Shown here in pieces: positions 33,889-44,966 of a DNA stretch of 64,000 nt. Source of the DNA: Primulina eburnea (lineage: Eukaryota; Streptophyta; Magnoliopsida; Lamiales; Gesneriaceae). The position numbers and the translations under genes were made by a program. The stretch spans positions 43,685,642 to 43,749,641 of the forward strand of contig NC_133101.1 in NCBI RefSeq assembly GCF_022965805.1, in the 5' to 3' direction. The notes beneath the pieces are model-generated. The model was not told where the DNA came from. It did no database searches and saw only the letters and a list, made by a program, of their open reading frames with translations. The number at the start of each line of letters is the position of its first letter. The stretch's first letter is position 1.

Positions 33889-34263
33889 TTCTCCCCCCCT
33901 TAAAAACGATTTCGTCCTCGAAATCAAGCTTAGAGGATGAACAAAACAAAACAACTCTCCATGCGCTCTAACCAATCCTCCGCATCATCGGGAGTCTCTC
34001 CACCAACTAGAGGCTTAGGCCCCATCTGAATGAAACGATGCATATCAAAACGCCTAGGACCATCCCGACGATGACGATGCTCACGATGACGTCTACGATC
34101 GTCCTGGTCACCCCATCGACCTACACTCCCCTGACTACTCCCGTCACCAAAGTGGTCAGCCATTGCTACAACAATAGAATGGGGAAACTAGTAAATTGGT
34201 CAACGGAAATCCCAAAACAGAAATCTATATCCCAAAATCGCATGCATGCTCTGATACCATAAA
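33889..34263 (-). pseudogene. Internal region of D: Gag N-terminus fused to 3' end
   Basis: On the minus strand: PBS TGGTATCAGAGC at about 34251-34262, ATG at 34163 starting MADHFGDGSSQGSVGRWG, an Arg/His-rich stretch (RRRHREHRHRRDG) and the start of a Retrotrans_gag domain (PDDAEDWLERMESCF). It then runs straight into the 3' hairpin (GATTTCG / CGAAATC, 33908-33925) and PPT (33890-33902). The 77-residue product lacks a zinc knuckle. The deletion joins gag to the 3' end and keeps all cis signals. Confidence 0.88.
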
Positions 34264-35767
34264 TGTAGTGACCCGTTCCAGAATCACCTACTAGGCAAGA
34301 ACTAAGCATGCAATTAACCTAATAACAATAATCAGAGATAACAGCGGAAAATACCAACAAATGATAGTTATACAACCCAAACGAACTCTAAAACAACTCA
34401 AAATAAGGTAAAGAATATCTGGTACAACCATATCGAATAGAAAAGTACTGAAAACTAAACCAACCGGCTACTCAACGTCCTCCTCTTGCTCCTCCTGAGC
34501 TGTCCAACCTGAGACCTGCCCCGTGGGAATGGGGTGTCCAAGAATAAACAAAACCGAGGACGTGAGCGATAAGAACGCCCAGTACAAAAGTATGAGTATA
34601 CAGACCTATATGAAATGCACATGCTATGATCATGATACCGGGGTAGTCAAGAAACAGGAGTCACAAAAGGATCTCAACAATGCTCAGTCTAGAGGCGCCA
34701 AGTGGATAGTGCCGCGCGGTCCAACCTCTGGGTCACTGCATCCACTACAAGACAGACGTGGACCTAAAATGTCCCGGACCACCGAAGCCCTCCCGACCCG
34801 TCGGCCACTGTGTACTCTCGGTGTCCATGCGTCCACAAGACAGGGCTGAGCGGCCCCAAGATATAGCTTATCTCGAAAGAGATACAGCTCAACAGTAAAG
34901 GCTATCTCAAAGGAGAATACGGCTCAACGTGAAATGCAATATGCATCATAACTCGTGACATAATAGCATGCATCATATGACATATAACAATGCAACAGAT
35001 AATCATGCAACACATATATGAATGTATACTCAACCAGGATATCTCGGATAGTACTTTCGTACCTCTATCACAGCAATCCTAATTCACTGGAACAACCAGA
35101 CAACAGGTCTAATCCAAGCCTATTCATCAAGTGAAAACCATCACTAAACTTATCTACCAGACTTAACTAGATAATCCTGAGATAAATACTGATAAAATTC
35201 CAAACCTTCGTCCGTCGCTAGCCCGCTGATGCCGCTAGCTCCCAACTAGAGCACAGCTCTGCTACAAGACCAGCAGCTCCCCGCTAGTGCCCAAATCTCG
35301 GAACAAGACTAGAACCTGTCAGAAACGACTGAAATGCTATGGAATTCTCTGAATTGGCGAGTCAAAATGAGGAAATCCGACCACTATTTATAGGCCATGT
35401 TCGGATCCTCCGAACACCACTTCGGAACGTCCGAACGCTACGTGTCCATTGGCTCTTGACAGCTCATGATCGGATCCTCCGATCATACACTTCGGACCGT
35501 CCGAACATGCACGTGTCCAGCTGCTCTTGACACCTCATGATCGGATCCACCGAACCTACACTTCGGAACGTCCGAACTCCCACGTGTCGATCAACTCTTG
35601 ACACCTAATGGTCGGATCCACCGAACCCACTTCGGACCTTACGAACTCTTCGGTGCTTCCGAACCATCTTCGGTCCGTCCGATCATGACTCGGTCAAAAT
35701 TACACATTAAACCTTCTTAATCACCATTAATCCGTTAATTACCCAATTTGGAATTCGGGCTACTACA
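34264..35767 (-). repeat. 5' LTR of D
   Basis: 1504 bp, near-identical to the other LTR. Its inner edge adjoins the PBS, so it is the 5' LTR on the minus strand. Confidence 0.93.
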
Positions 35768-36850
35768 GATTTTGTGACTCATTTGCCTCGTTCGCCCAAG
35801 GGCTGTGATGCTATTTGGGTGATTATTGATCGGCTTTCGAAATCGGAGCATTTTATTCCGTATGAACGGACTTATCCTTATAAGAGAATGGCCCGTTTAT
35901 ACATTGAGAATATTGTGAGACTGCATGGTGTGCCAGTCTCGATTGTATCAGATCGTGATCCCAGGTTTGCTTCTAAATTCTAGGGTAGTTTTCAGGAAGC
36001 GATGGGTACGCGTTTGGCTATGAGTACTGCTTATCACCCTCAAACTGATGACCAAACTGAGCGTATGATTCAGACTCTAAAGGATATGTTGCGTGCAATT
36101 GTGATGGACTTCAGGATGGGATGGCAAGACGCCTTACCATTGGTTGAATTTTCTTATAATAATAGCTTTCAGACGAGTATCGGTATGGCACCGTTTGAAG
36201 CTCTGTATGGGAGACGATGTAGATCACCGTTATTCTGGGATGAGATTGGTGAGAGACAATTGACTGGACCTTAAATGATACAAGAAATGAATGATAAGGT
36301 TCAGTTAATTCGGCAGCGGATGAAAGCTGCTCAGGATCGTCAAACGAGTTATGCGAATAAACGAAGACGACCTTTGGAATTCCAGAAAGGTGACAGAGTG
36401 TTTTTGAAAATATCTCCCTTTAGAGGCACTGTTCGATTTGGCATGCGAGTGAAGTTATCTCCTCGATATGTTGGTCCATACGAGATTCTCGACCCAGTTG
36501 GTGATCTTGCGTATTGATTGGCATTGCCACCAGCTCTATCCGCTATTCACGATGTGTTTCATGTTTCTATGCTGAGAAAATATGAACCAGATCCATCACA
36601 TGTGCTTGCACCTGATGAGGTTGAACTGGATCCTTCTCTTTCCTATGTTGAACAACCTGTTCGCATTATGAATCGAAAGGAAAAGATATTGAGAAACAAA
36701 TCGATTCCTCTAGTTCGAGTACAATGGACACGGCATGGTGTGGAAGAGTCGACGTGGGAATTGGAAAGCAAGATGCGAGAATCATATCCGCATTTATTTG
36801 ATGCTAGTCCATCTGTTCCACTGATTTTAGTTTTGATATGTACTATAACT
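35768..36850 (+). pseudogene. Pol of C, 3' part (integrase core and chromodomain-like tail)
   Basis: The frame resumes at DFVTHLPRSPKGCDAIWV after D's TSD. The second catalytic Asp is in VSDRDPRF and the Glu in DDQTERMIQ (normally DGQ). In-frame stops at about 35981, 36272 and 36516 interrupt it. The tail (36640-36800, VRVQWTRHGVEESTWELES) resembles the chromodomain-like module of Tekay elements, which in related families targets insertion to heterochromatin. The terminal stop is lost and the frame runs on toward the LTR. Confidence 0.87.
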
Positions 36851-36896
36851 TGTGACATATGTATGTTTACCAATGTTATGTATATAGAGATGTTTG

Positions 36897-36933
36897 AGAT
36901 TTCGAGGACGAAATCTTTTAAGAGGGGGAGAAA
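36897..36933 (+). promoter_or_regulatory. Pre-PPT hairpin and polypurine tract of C
   Basis: AGATTTCG, loop AGGA, CGAAATCT: a perfect 8-bp stem (36897-36916). PPT AAGAGGGGGAGAAA (36920-36933) adjoins the 3' LTR. Confidence 0.82.
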
Positions 36934-38711
36934 TGTAAGAACCGTGTATCATATTATCGTAAATCTTATGGGATTATCGATAATTATGTGATTACGCATT
37001 TGATGTATATTATGACAATGGAATTGAGAAAATGAATATTAAATATGAATTGACGTTGTAAGCGCTCGAGTGGAGAAGCCGGACGCAAATTTAGTACAAA
37101 AGTTAATATTTGTACAGAACATGTGGCGTCCTGACGGTAGAAAATGACCGCCCGAGCGCCAGGATTTATGAAATGTATGTTCGGACAGAGTGTGCCGCGC
37201 CCGAGCGGTAATTTGCGACCGCCTGAGCGCAGTGCAATTCTAAGCCGGGGGCAGAATGTCTCGCGCTCGGGCACGAGAATTCTACCGCCCGAGCGCGAGA
37301 TCGGTGGGGATAAGAATGAGAATTTTGTTTCATTCTTTCTTCATTTCCTTACCGAGGTTTCGAGAGAAAAAGAAAGAAATCGATTTCTTTCTTACGATTC
37401 GACTTCGAAACGCTGTCTAAACCCGAAACAAATTATATATTTGTGATCTTCGCGTTGAGGGCTTCTGACTGAGGTAATTTTCTTCTGGTTCCAGCAGCTT
37501 TAAATATCAAAATGCTGGAATAGCATGTATTTGAAGTTGAATTTCTGATATGTAGTAGAATAACCGACAAGAAACTAAGATTTGAAGTCGGAATTGAATT
37601 ATGACATGATTTTGATTTGATATGAATTTTTGAAGTTTCAAATTATATTTGAAACTCATATTAATGATTTTGGATTATGTTATTGATTGGAATGAGTATG
37701 TTATTGATATAGATAAAGTATTATACCGCTATCTTCTAGCTACATCAACTGGAAACGAAGAATTGAGGTATGTTGCGACCGGGTAACATACGACAAGTAT
37801 CTGTATTATATGATATATGTTGGACTGATTGGATTGATCGGGATGAGATTATGTGTCTATATGCTTATTTGTTGATTTGATGTGGCATACATGACAATGA
37901 GATTGAGATATCGATGTATAAAATAAATGTTTTGTTAACACACATCATTTGATGCATACATCGATACATGACATGCACGTTGAGCTATGATCCTTGGATA
38001 CCCTGATATGATTTGATTGGATTCTGGGGTTTGTGAACACAATTGCTATGCTGATATTATATGACCCGTAAGGCATAGACAATTGTGGCCCCGATGATTG
38101 GATATGAGATTTGGGATTTGATGGCGCTTCGTCGACGCTAACATACGAGTATCCCTTATTGAGGCTGGTGTGCCAGCTCGTGCATTGATTTGATAGCGAT
38201 TCGTTTGATTCTGACATGTGCTCAATGGATGAGCATTTGACCTGATACCTCCACGACATACATGCATTGCATATCATATATCATTGTTTAGATATCTGTG
38301 GTATATATGATTGGTTGTTCCATACGGAGCTTTGCCCACCCCCAAGGGGGGCTGTTGTTGTCTTTGTGTGTGGACAATGGCAGGTACTCCAGGATATCAG
38401 GAGACTGGAGAGGGTACTTCTGGAGGGAGCCACAGCTTGGGCTGAGGTTTTATGTTAATATCTTGTTCCCAGTATATATGTATATGTATCTATATACCGG
38501 GGCATGTCCCGAGAATATGAGATGTTTGTATGTGATTGGTTTTTGATTACGTGTGGGCATGTTTATGACGTGAGATTAGATACTATTTTTAGTATTCAAA
38601 TAAAAAGATTTGGGCTCATTCTAAAGAAATTTTAAACTCGTTTTCCGCTGTAATTAATTAACCATAATCTGAATTGTATTGTAATAATGATTAGGAGCTA
38701 AGGGCCCCACA
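36934..38711 (+). repeat. 3' LTR of C
   Basis: 1778 bp, TGTAAGAACC to GGGCCCCACA. The inverted-repeat array is at 37124-37303 and the third, perfect pair is conserved. It differs from the 5' LTR by small indels near the left end. Confidence 0.9.
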
Positions 38712-38716
38712 CATAT

Positions 38717-40508
38717 TTTGGGTCATATGAAGTCCAAATGATTTGAAATTTGGATATACCATAGAATACTCAAAGATATAGAAATTCCATGTTTTGAGTT
38801 TTGAGAAATTTGGTCGTTTGACTGGTCCAAATAGATATACCGGTGTTAAAATGTTAAATATTATATATATTATATTATATTATATTATTTAATTAATATA
38901 ATATAATTTAATATTAGAAAAATTAAAAAATTATTGGAGTCGGTGTAATTCCACCAAACTCATATGTGATAAACGAGACAGAGAGGTGAGAGCAGATATG
39001 AGGTGATATAGTGTTTCGAATTTCTTTTTTGATCTTGTGACTTATCGGTTTATCCAATCGACGAACCGACTTCAGTTCTGGGATCGTTGACACGAGGTCT
39101 TCGATTTGAGGTATAATTTTTATAGTTTTGGTGATGTTTGAAATTCGTCGTTTTCTGGAATAAACATGATAAATTATTAAATCATATTGAAATTGAAGAT
39201 TATTGAATAGTGTATGATTTTAATGAAGTAGAGAAGATTATTGTGTTGTTGTTTTGAATTATTCCTAATTTATTATAATTAAGGATTTTTAATCGTTGGA
39301 TGTAGATTGGAGAGTTATTTTGCAGTTGTTATTAAATCTGATTATATATTCGGAGTCTACGAAGTATAGGCTACACGTTGATATAAAGTTTTCGTAATTT
39401 GATGAATGTTGTAAAATAGCCTATTATTTGAAGTTAATTAATTAGGTTGTATTTGATGGTAGTATTGTGAATTAAATATATCAAAATATTAAATTGTTGA
39501 ACAATACGAATTTATAATCGAGTTTTATATTTTGTTGAATTAATTGTGGTTGGGCTATTTGATGTTGTATATTGAGGCTGTTATGATTGTGTTGATACGG
39601 TGACGATGATCTGATAATTATTGTTGAATTATTTAGATACATCACAAGCTTCAGGATCAAAGAAGTAGCCAGATTTGATATATATACTCGATTATCAGGT
39701 ACGTGTTGACGTACGAGCATATGTTGTTATTGTTTAGTATTGATGAATACTATTGCGTTGAACGATGATAAATCACCGGAATTGGGTGATTTGATATTAT
39801 ATTTGTTGTTGTTTATTATTGTTGATATTGTTGACTATCGTTGTTGGGAGACGTCTCGTTGATGTTGTCACGTTGATGTTGTTCGTTCAACGATATTGTT
39901 GTCGCCGGAGTTGGGGTGCGATGTATCGTTGATGTTATTCGTTCGACGATATTGCTGTCGCCGGTGTTGGTGTGCGACGTATCGTCGATGTTGTTGTTCG
40001 TTCGACGATATTGCTGTCGCCGGAGTTGGTGTGCGACGTATCGTCGATGTTATTGTTGAAGTGTGATGTTGTTGAGGTTGTTGATGGCTGATTGTCCAGA
40101 AACGGCAAAGGGGGTATTTCTGTTATCATTTCAGTTATATCTTATGTTGTTGTTAATATAACTGTTATGTATTACGATGATGATTGTTGTATATGCTCAC
40201 TCTTTGGGGGTTGTTTCTGTTGGGCAGGTTATAGGACTATGCTGTGAGACATGATAGAGGTGAAGGACTAGGTGTGTCTAGTCAAACAGTCCTGTAGTTG
40301 ATAGTACATAGAGACTGCATGGTTCATTGTCTTATTTGAGTTGTATGTGTGTATTTATTATACTGTTTCTGCTACACTGATGTAGATAGTGTGGTGATTG
40401 CACTATTTTGCCGTATATGCATTATATTATTACGTCGTCGAAAAGAAAATTTTTATGCATATGACATCACATGTTGTATGATTACGTGGCCAGGTTTGGG
40501 GCGCCACA
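38717..40508 (+). repeat. LTR N, right piece
   Basis: Gene-free. It has an AT-rich run with ATATT repeats (38860-38940), a leader-like part, the tandem repeat at 39881-40060, and the LTR end GGGGCGCCACA. Confidence 0.75.
39881..40060 (+). repeat. 56-59 bp tandem repeat in LTR N
   Basis: Three units start near 39884, 39940 and 39999, each with CGTTCGACGATATTGCTGTC, GCCGGAGTTGG and GCGACGTATCGTCGATG. Arms CGACGAT / ATCGTCG within each unit make it an inverted repeat, again a GC-rich palindromic module, here in the downstream half of the LTR. Confidence 0.8.
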
Positions 40509-40748
40509 TTAGTTGAGTTCGTTTATTTTAAAATGTGTAAGTTTCAGTTGTTATTGCATGCATTTATAAATTTGAAATTTTTGAAAATTAGCTTATAAAA
40601 AAACAAATATTTAACCAGTTATTTTAAGTAGTAGACTTTTCAGAGTCTTTGATCAGTTTATCTGTAACCTGCAATCACAAATAATAAGTAAATTTTGTAC
40701 CTGAATCTATTTGGGTCCAGAACTGATTAGTCCTTTAGGAACCCAGAT

Positions 40749-42698
40749 TTAGATTATTCGAACTGATCTACCAGTTTCTGTGTTCCAAATAACCTTTCCT
40801 GGTTTGTGTTTGAGTTTTGAATGCGTTGAAGTTGACACAACATGGGTTTGTGATCTTTTATCCTTGTTGTTCATTCGGCATTGCTTCTGAACAGGCTTGT
40901 TATTATAATAATTGTAGTAATAGCTTCTGGCTGACCTTCTTTTGGCATAAATGGACCTTTTGGGTGACCAGTTATTTGATTTAGCTGTACTTTTGGGACT
41001 GTACCCAATTCCACGTCGCCTTGACTTGTTCTTATTTTCAACTGATATTTCAGTTGGTATTTCTATCGTATTCTTGAACTCAGAATTTTCATGTATCATA
41101 ACTGATTTGACAAAGTGAATATATTTCTATTTGCTTGAATTATGTTTTGGCATTGTACCACTAGTTGAGGGTTCATCTTGGCTACCAAAGCCGAAACCAG
41201 TTTTTTCTCCAACTTGTTTCTGTAACCCCTGCAATTCAGTCAGTGTAACTGATGACTTGTTCCAATCTTGAATTGCTTCCATCAGTTTAGTGTTTTCAGC
41301 TCTTAGCTGCTGAATCAACAGATCGCTTTCTTTTTTTTTTTTTTTTTTTTTAGCTCAACAATCTCTTCTTTGATATTTAATCTTTCAACTGATTTAATAC
41401 TATCAGTTGTGTCAGTTGAGGGATCATCTTGCTTTACTTTAGCTTCCTCAAGGGAGATAGCTAGTTTGCGGTACTCATTTACCATTTCATGCAATGTAGA
41501 GGTAAGCTCTTCTTGCGTAAAGTCAGTTGAGCTAAAATCAAATTCTCGATCATTGCAGGACTCCATCTCAGCATCATCAGCCATGAGGAATTTGACCTCT
41601 TCTTCATCACTTGAACTATTATAACCTTCAATTTCATATGCTTCACTATCTGAATCAGCCCATTTTGACTTGTTTTCTTCCGCTACCAAAGCTTTGTGCT
41701 TCTTCTTGGATGACTTCTTTTCATCCTAGAACCTTCTTTTGTGCTTGAAGGGCTTTTTACCCTTTTCAACTGATCTCATATTGTCCTTTTGGGACTTTGG
41801 ACAGTCAGCAATAAAGTGACCAGTTTTTCCACAGTTGAAACATGTATTCGGTTCCTCCTTGGGTTCATTCTTGATAGTTTCTTTGATAGGAGCCCTGGTT
41901 CTTTCTCATTAACTTCCCAAATTTTCTTACAGGCAATGACATAACATCATTGCTTAACTGTTCTGCTGACTTTTAAGTTGAAATTTATAGTTCCAGTTTC
42001 ATTGCACTTAAAGCAGTTGTAACTGGTGGAATAGTTGGCTCGCCTTCTCTAGTTTGCATTTCAACTTCGTAGGATTTTAAATCTGCAAATAGATCGTGCA
42101 ATTCCACCTTGTTCAAATCCTTAGATTCCCTCATTGCCATGGTCTTAACATCTCATTACTTCAAAAGACCTTGCATCACCTTCAGAGCAATCTCTTTATT
42201 TGAGTGCACTATTCCAAGTGCATTCAGTTCATTTACTATGCTGCTAACACTTTCATCAAAATCAATCATAGATTCTCCAGCTTTCATTTTTATATTTTCA
42301 AACTTTTGAACAACAACAGAAAATTTATTTTCATTTGTTTGCTCGTTTCCTTCACATAGTTGAATCAGCTTCTCCCATATTTCTTTAGCTGATTTGTACC
42401 TTTTTATCTTTTTGAACGTGTTCTTGTCTAGATTTTTGTATAGGATGTCTTTAGCTACATTATCCAAGATAGTTTTTCTTTTGTCTTTAGAAGTCCACTC
42501 ATCTCGTGGATTCTCTATTCTGTGTGGTGCTTCATCAGTCAGAGCAACAGCTGTGTTGGCTTTCATGATTTTCATTGGTTCATCTATGATGACGTACCAT
42601 ATGTCATCATCCTGAGTAGCTAGATGAGCATGCATTCTTATCTTCCAGTCATCAAATTTTTCTATGAAAAACATGGGAATTTTATTGAAAGAAGACAT
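40749..42698 (-). pseudogene. SIRE-like Gag of M, broken
   Basis: Starts at ATG 42698 (MSSFNKIPMFFIEKFDDWKI). The first 180 codons are a UBN2-type Copia gag domain (YKSAKEIWEKLIQLCEGNEQ) and end at a stop at about 42157. Further segments in several frames carry a zinc knuckle (CFNCGKTGHFIADC, about 41805-41845), an acidic part (YNSSSDEEEVKFLMADD, 41689-41315) and a basic part (KPGKVIWNTETGRSVRI) that in SIRE elements leads toward protease. A run of about 22 T at 41329-41352 inside the coding part gives a Lys stretch on the minus strand and is an expanded homopolymer. Confidence 0.82.
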
Positions 42699-42763
42699 GG
42701 TTTTCTATATCAATTTGAGCATTTGAAAGTATTCAAAACAAGATTAACCGCTCTGATACCGCT

Positions 42764-43573
42764 TGTTAGGATCGGTTGGATGAATAAGGTATTTAGAAAG
42801 GGGGGTTGAATAAACATATCACCTTTTTTAACTTCTTTTTTGGAAATGTGAATCAGTTTTTTGAGGAATTGATCCGAGATTCTTGTGTGTCGATATAAAT
42901 CATTCAACTTATACAAGTGTGGAACAAGACTAAAATAAAGATTGAATACTTAAAATAAACTGAAATGAACATGTCTGGATGTTCAGAGACTTCAAATTCT
43001 CCTACGACACCCCTTCTATCACGAGGATATGATTTCATTAAAGGACTTTGATATATTAATACAAATTATGTAACCCACTTTAGTTGGTCTTACACACTGT
43101 CAAACTGAAACTCTTAGTCTAACACTTCTTACACAGTTTGTATAACTGAAATATGCTCTAATTTGTAGCCTGAATGCTGCTGATAAATACAATTAGTGTA
43201 GAGCTTAGATATTCGATCTGAAAACTTGAGAGTATGATCGTGAAGTGCATCACAATTATTGATTGGTTAGTATATTCGCTTGTTCTTTTTACCAACCTTA
43301 TTCACTGTTTTGATCAGCTACATATAGTCTTCCAACTCAATGGTCACATTGAATGCATTTAATGTTCATTTAACGAAAAATATCTGTTGATTCGTCGTTT
43401 AATAGCTTTATCTGACAATAATACTAGGTGTTTTGTTCTATTCTGATACAGTTGTTCTGCATCGGTATGACCAATCAGATTGTTCTGCTGATCTTCTAAC
43501 TGATGTCGAGGCCAACTGATTTGTAGTCAACTTATCTGCCGATCAGTTCAGCTGGACATTTTTTAGTTGTAGC
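42764..43573 (-). repeat. 5' LTR of M, cut by E
   Basis: The inner edge TGTTAGGATCGG (plus reading) next to the PBS fixes the LTR end. The outer part is missing because E was inserted at 43574. The 5 bases before E (GTAGC, 43569-43573) should recur beyond the right end of E, outside the window. Confidence 0.75.
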
Positions 43574-43652
43574 TGATCGAGCAAAACTTGCAATGTTAAA
43601 CCCTTAATAAAAATATGGTTTTGTATGCTCAAAATTTATCGCAAGTGCACGA

Positions 43653-44966
43653 TGTTGCGTGTTTTCTTGATTGCTCGCAAGCGCACGACGTCAAGTTATA
43701 GTAAAATGTATTTTTAAGTACGAGTGTCGATCCCACGAGGAGTGTATACTAAATTTATATCAATTCTTGTAATTAAAATAGTCTAAACTTTATTTAGAAA
43801 ATAAAGATGAGTTTTGTGTATTGTCTAACAACTCAATTACGATTACCCAATTAAATTAAACACCGAATGAGAAAATATACTGAGAGAGAGTATCTAGAGA
43901 AATGATTTCACTGAGTATCAACGATAATAATTCTCGGATGCAATTACAATTTCGAATTCCAATTATTTAATGGCCAAGAACACTTAATTGTTCCATTCCT
44001 CCTTTCTCAAGTGACGAATAAAATGTACCGATCAAACTTCGATTTTATTATTCCTAATCAGAATCTAAGTTTAATAGGTAGATGCAAACAATGTTCTTAC
44101 CTAAGCCTCGCTAAAGTTATACGCCTTCCGAATGCTATAAACATTTAACGATGTGTTTCTAATGATCTATAATCCTATTCCCTCTCCCGAGTTGTAGAAT
44201 TAATCTAATCACACACAATTTATGGCCAGTAAATTGCAGTATAATAAACACGAAGAAACACAAATAAACGAGAAAGAATTCAATTATGTAAAAACACCGA
44301 TTCAAATTATCGTATCCACAAAGCTACGTCATTCTCTAGACTGGAAGATTAGTTCATGACGAAATATAAATAAACACAATGCATGTTTGAAGATTCAGAC
44401 ATTGAGTTACACGAAAATATAAAAACAAAAGATAAAAGACAAATCCGAAGTATCGTCTCTGTGTCCAGATCCGTCGTTCTTCGTATCTGCGATCGATCTT
44501 CGCGTTCCGGATCTTTGTCTCTTGATTTCTCCAGCTCTCCGAGGTGTTTTCTCTACCAAAACGGCGATCCCCTAGACTGACCTCTTCTAGTTCTTTTATG
44601 TCCGCCACCGGGCCTCAAGTCGAGGCCCATGATGTTTCTTCTCGCCGCCGCTAGCGCCGCGGCGCTAGTTATGTAGCGCCTAGGCGCCCGTCAATTCTTT
44701 GCAGTAGCGCCGCGGCGTTCGTCTTTTAGCGCCTAGGCGCTGATGTCTCGGCAATTCTGGCGCTGCGGCGCTGATTTCTGGCGCTGCGGCTCTCTTCTTT
44801 TCGCCCTTTCTCGCTCCAAACTTCCTCTAAATAGCTCCAAAACAACCAATAGTTGTTATCCCCTGCACACAACAAAAACAACAAAAACAAACCATAATTC
44901 TGTTCGAAACTAACATAATTCAATTGAGTTCAACATATAAATTAAGTGCAATTCTTGCACTTATCA
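43653..44966 (-). mobile_element. F: solo LTR (Athila-like) inside LTR E
   Basis: 1314 bp, TGTTGCGTG...CTTATCA with perfect TSD CACGA (43648-43652, 44967-44971). On the minus strand it begins with a hairpin AAGTGCAA-GAA-TTGCACTT. It carries a palindrome array (44651-44790) and then ATAAAAG (44593-44600) as a TATA-like box. It is related to LTR E in the segment GCAAGCGCACGACGTCAAG. Confidence 0.9.
44651..44790 (-). repeat. Perfect GC palindrome array in U3 of F
   Basis: CTAGCGCCGCGGCGCTAG (44651-44668) is an 18-bp perfect palindrome. GCGCCTAGGCGC (44676-44687) and AGCGCCTAGGCGCT (44728-44741) are also perfect. Two GGCGCTGCGGCGCTG-type units follow. Two palindrome cores alternate, CCGCGG and CCTAGG. 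Confidence 0.88.

Larger units (their letters stand above)
32385..35767 (-). mobile_element. D: internally deleted mini-Gypsy, nearly identical LTRs
   Basis: Two 1504-bp LTRs (32385-33888, 34264-35767) enclose only 375 bp. TSD GATTT is perfect (32380-32384, 35768-35772). The minus-strand internal region keeps a tRNA-Met PBS, the first part of gag, and the hairpin and PPT next to the 3' LTR. Everything between is deleted. The two LTRs differ at one position I could find (CGTCGACC versus CGTCGGCC, near 32924 and 34803), so insertion was very recent, and movement must have used proteins from another element. Confidence 0.95.
23943..38711 (+). mobile_element. C: Tekay-like Gypsy element with J and D nested in pol
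   Basis: 5' LTR 23943-25724, PBS 25730, gag, pol, PPT 36920, 3' LTR 36934-38711. TSD CATAT is perfect (23938-23942, 38712-38716). The LTRs differ by many substitutions and several indels, so it is older than B, D or O by that measure. Pol is split by J and D and carries many stops. Confidence 0.92.
23851..40508 (+). mobile_element. N: solo Gypsy LTR, interrupted by element C
   Basis: The LTR starts TGTAATGCCTGAAG at 23851 and ends GGGGCGCCACA at 40508. After removing C and one TSD copy it is about 1.88 kb (23851-23942 plus 38717-40508). TSD TTAGT is perfect (23846-23850, 40509-40513). No internal region of its own is present, so it is a solo LTR. The right piece has AT-rich runs (38860-38940) and a tandem repeat (39881-40060). 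Confidence 0.88.
842..40604 (+). mobile_element. K: outermost long Gypsy LTR, split by four nested insertions
   Basis: Five pieces read as one long LTR once later insertions and one TSD copy each are removed: 842-960, 2791-3904, 18385-19304, 23503-23850 and 40514 to about 40604, together about 2.6 kb. The start follows a polypurine tract. The body shares segments with LTR J, for example the GAGTCTTTAGACTCACTAG stretch at 23574 and 31940. The insertions that split it are A, H, L and N. The 3' end is not reached: M replaces it at about 40605. Whether K was a solo LTR or the 3' LTR of a full element is open, but the upstream hairpin and PPT favour a 3' LTR. It is the oldest layer here. Confidence 0.7.
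40605..43573 (-). mobile_element. M: truncated SIRE-like Copia element
   Basis: On the minus strand: part of the 5' LTR (42764-43573, cut by E), PBS (GGTATCAGAGCGG at 42747-42760), gag, and a region that should lead into protease, then truncation at about 40605 against LTR K. No RT, integrase or 3' LTR follow. The left junction is fuzzy. Either the element was truncated by deletion or its remainder lies elsewhere. Confidence 0.75.

Noticed and set aside
32385..35767. D as a DNA transposon or MITE
   Set aside because: It has direct (not inverted) 1504-bp terminal repeats, 5-bp TSD, PBS and PPT, so it is an LTR retrotransposon derivative.
43653..44966. F as a product of recombination between related LTRs
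   Set aside because: Both ends follow TG...CA and the 5-bp duplication CACGA is perfect, which fits insertion plus solo-LTR formation better.
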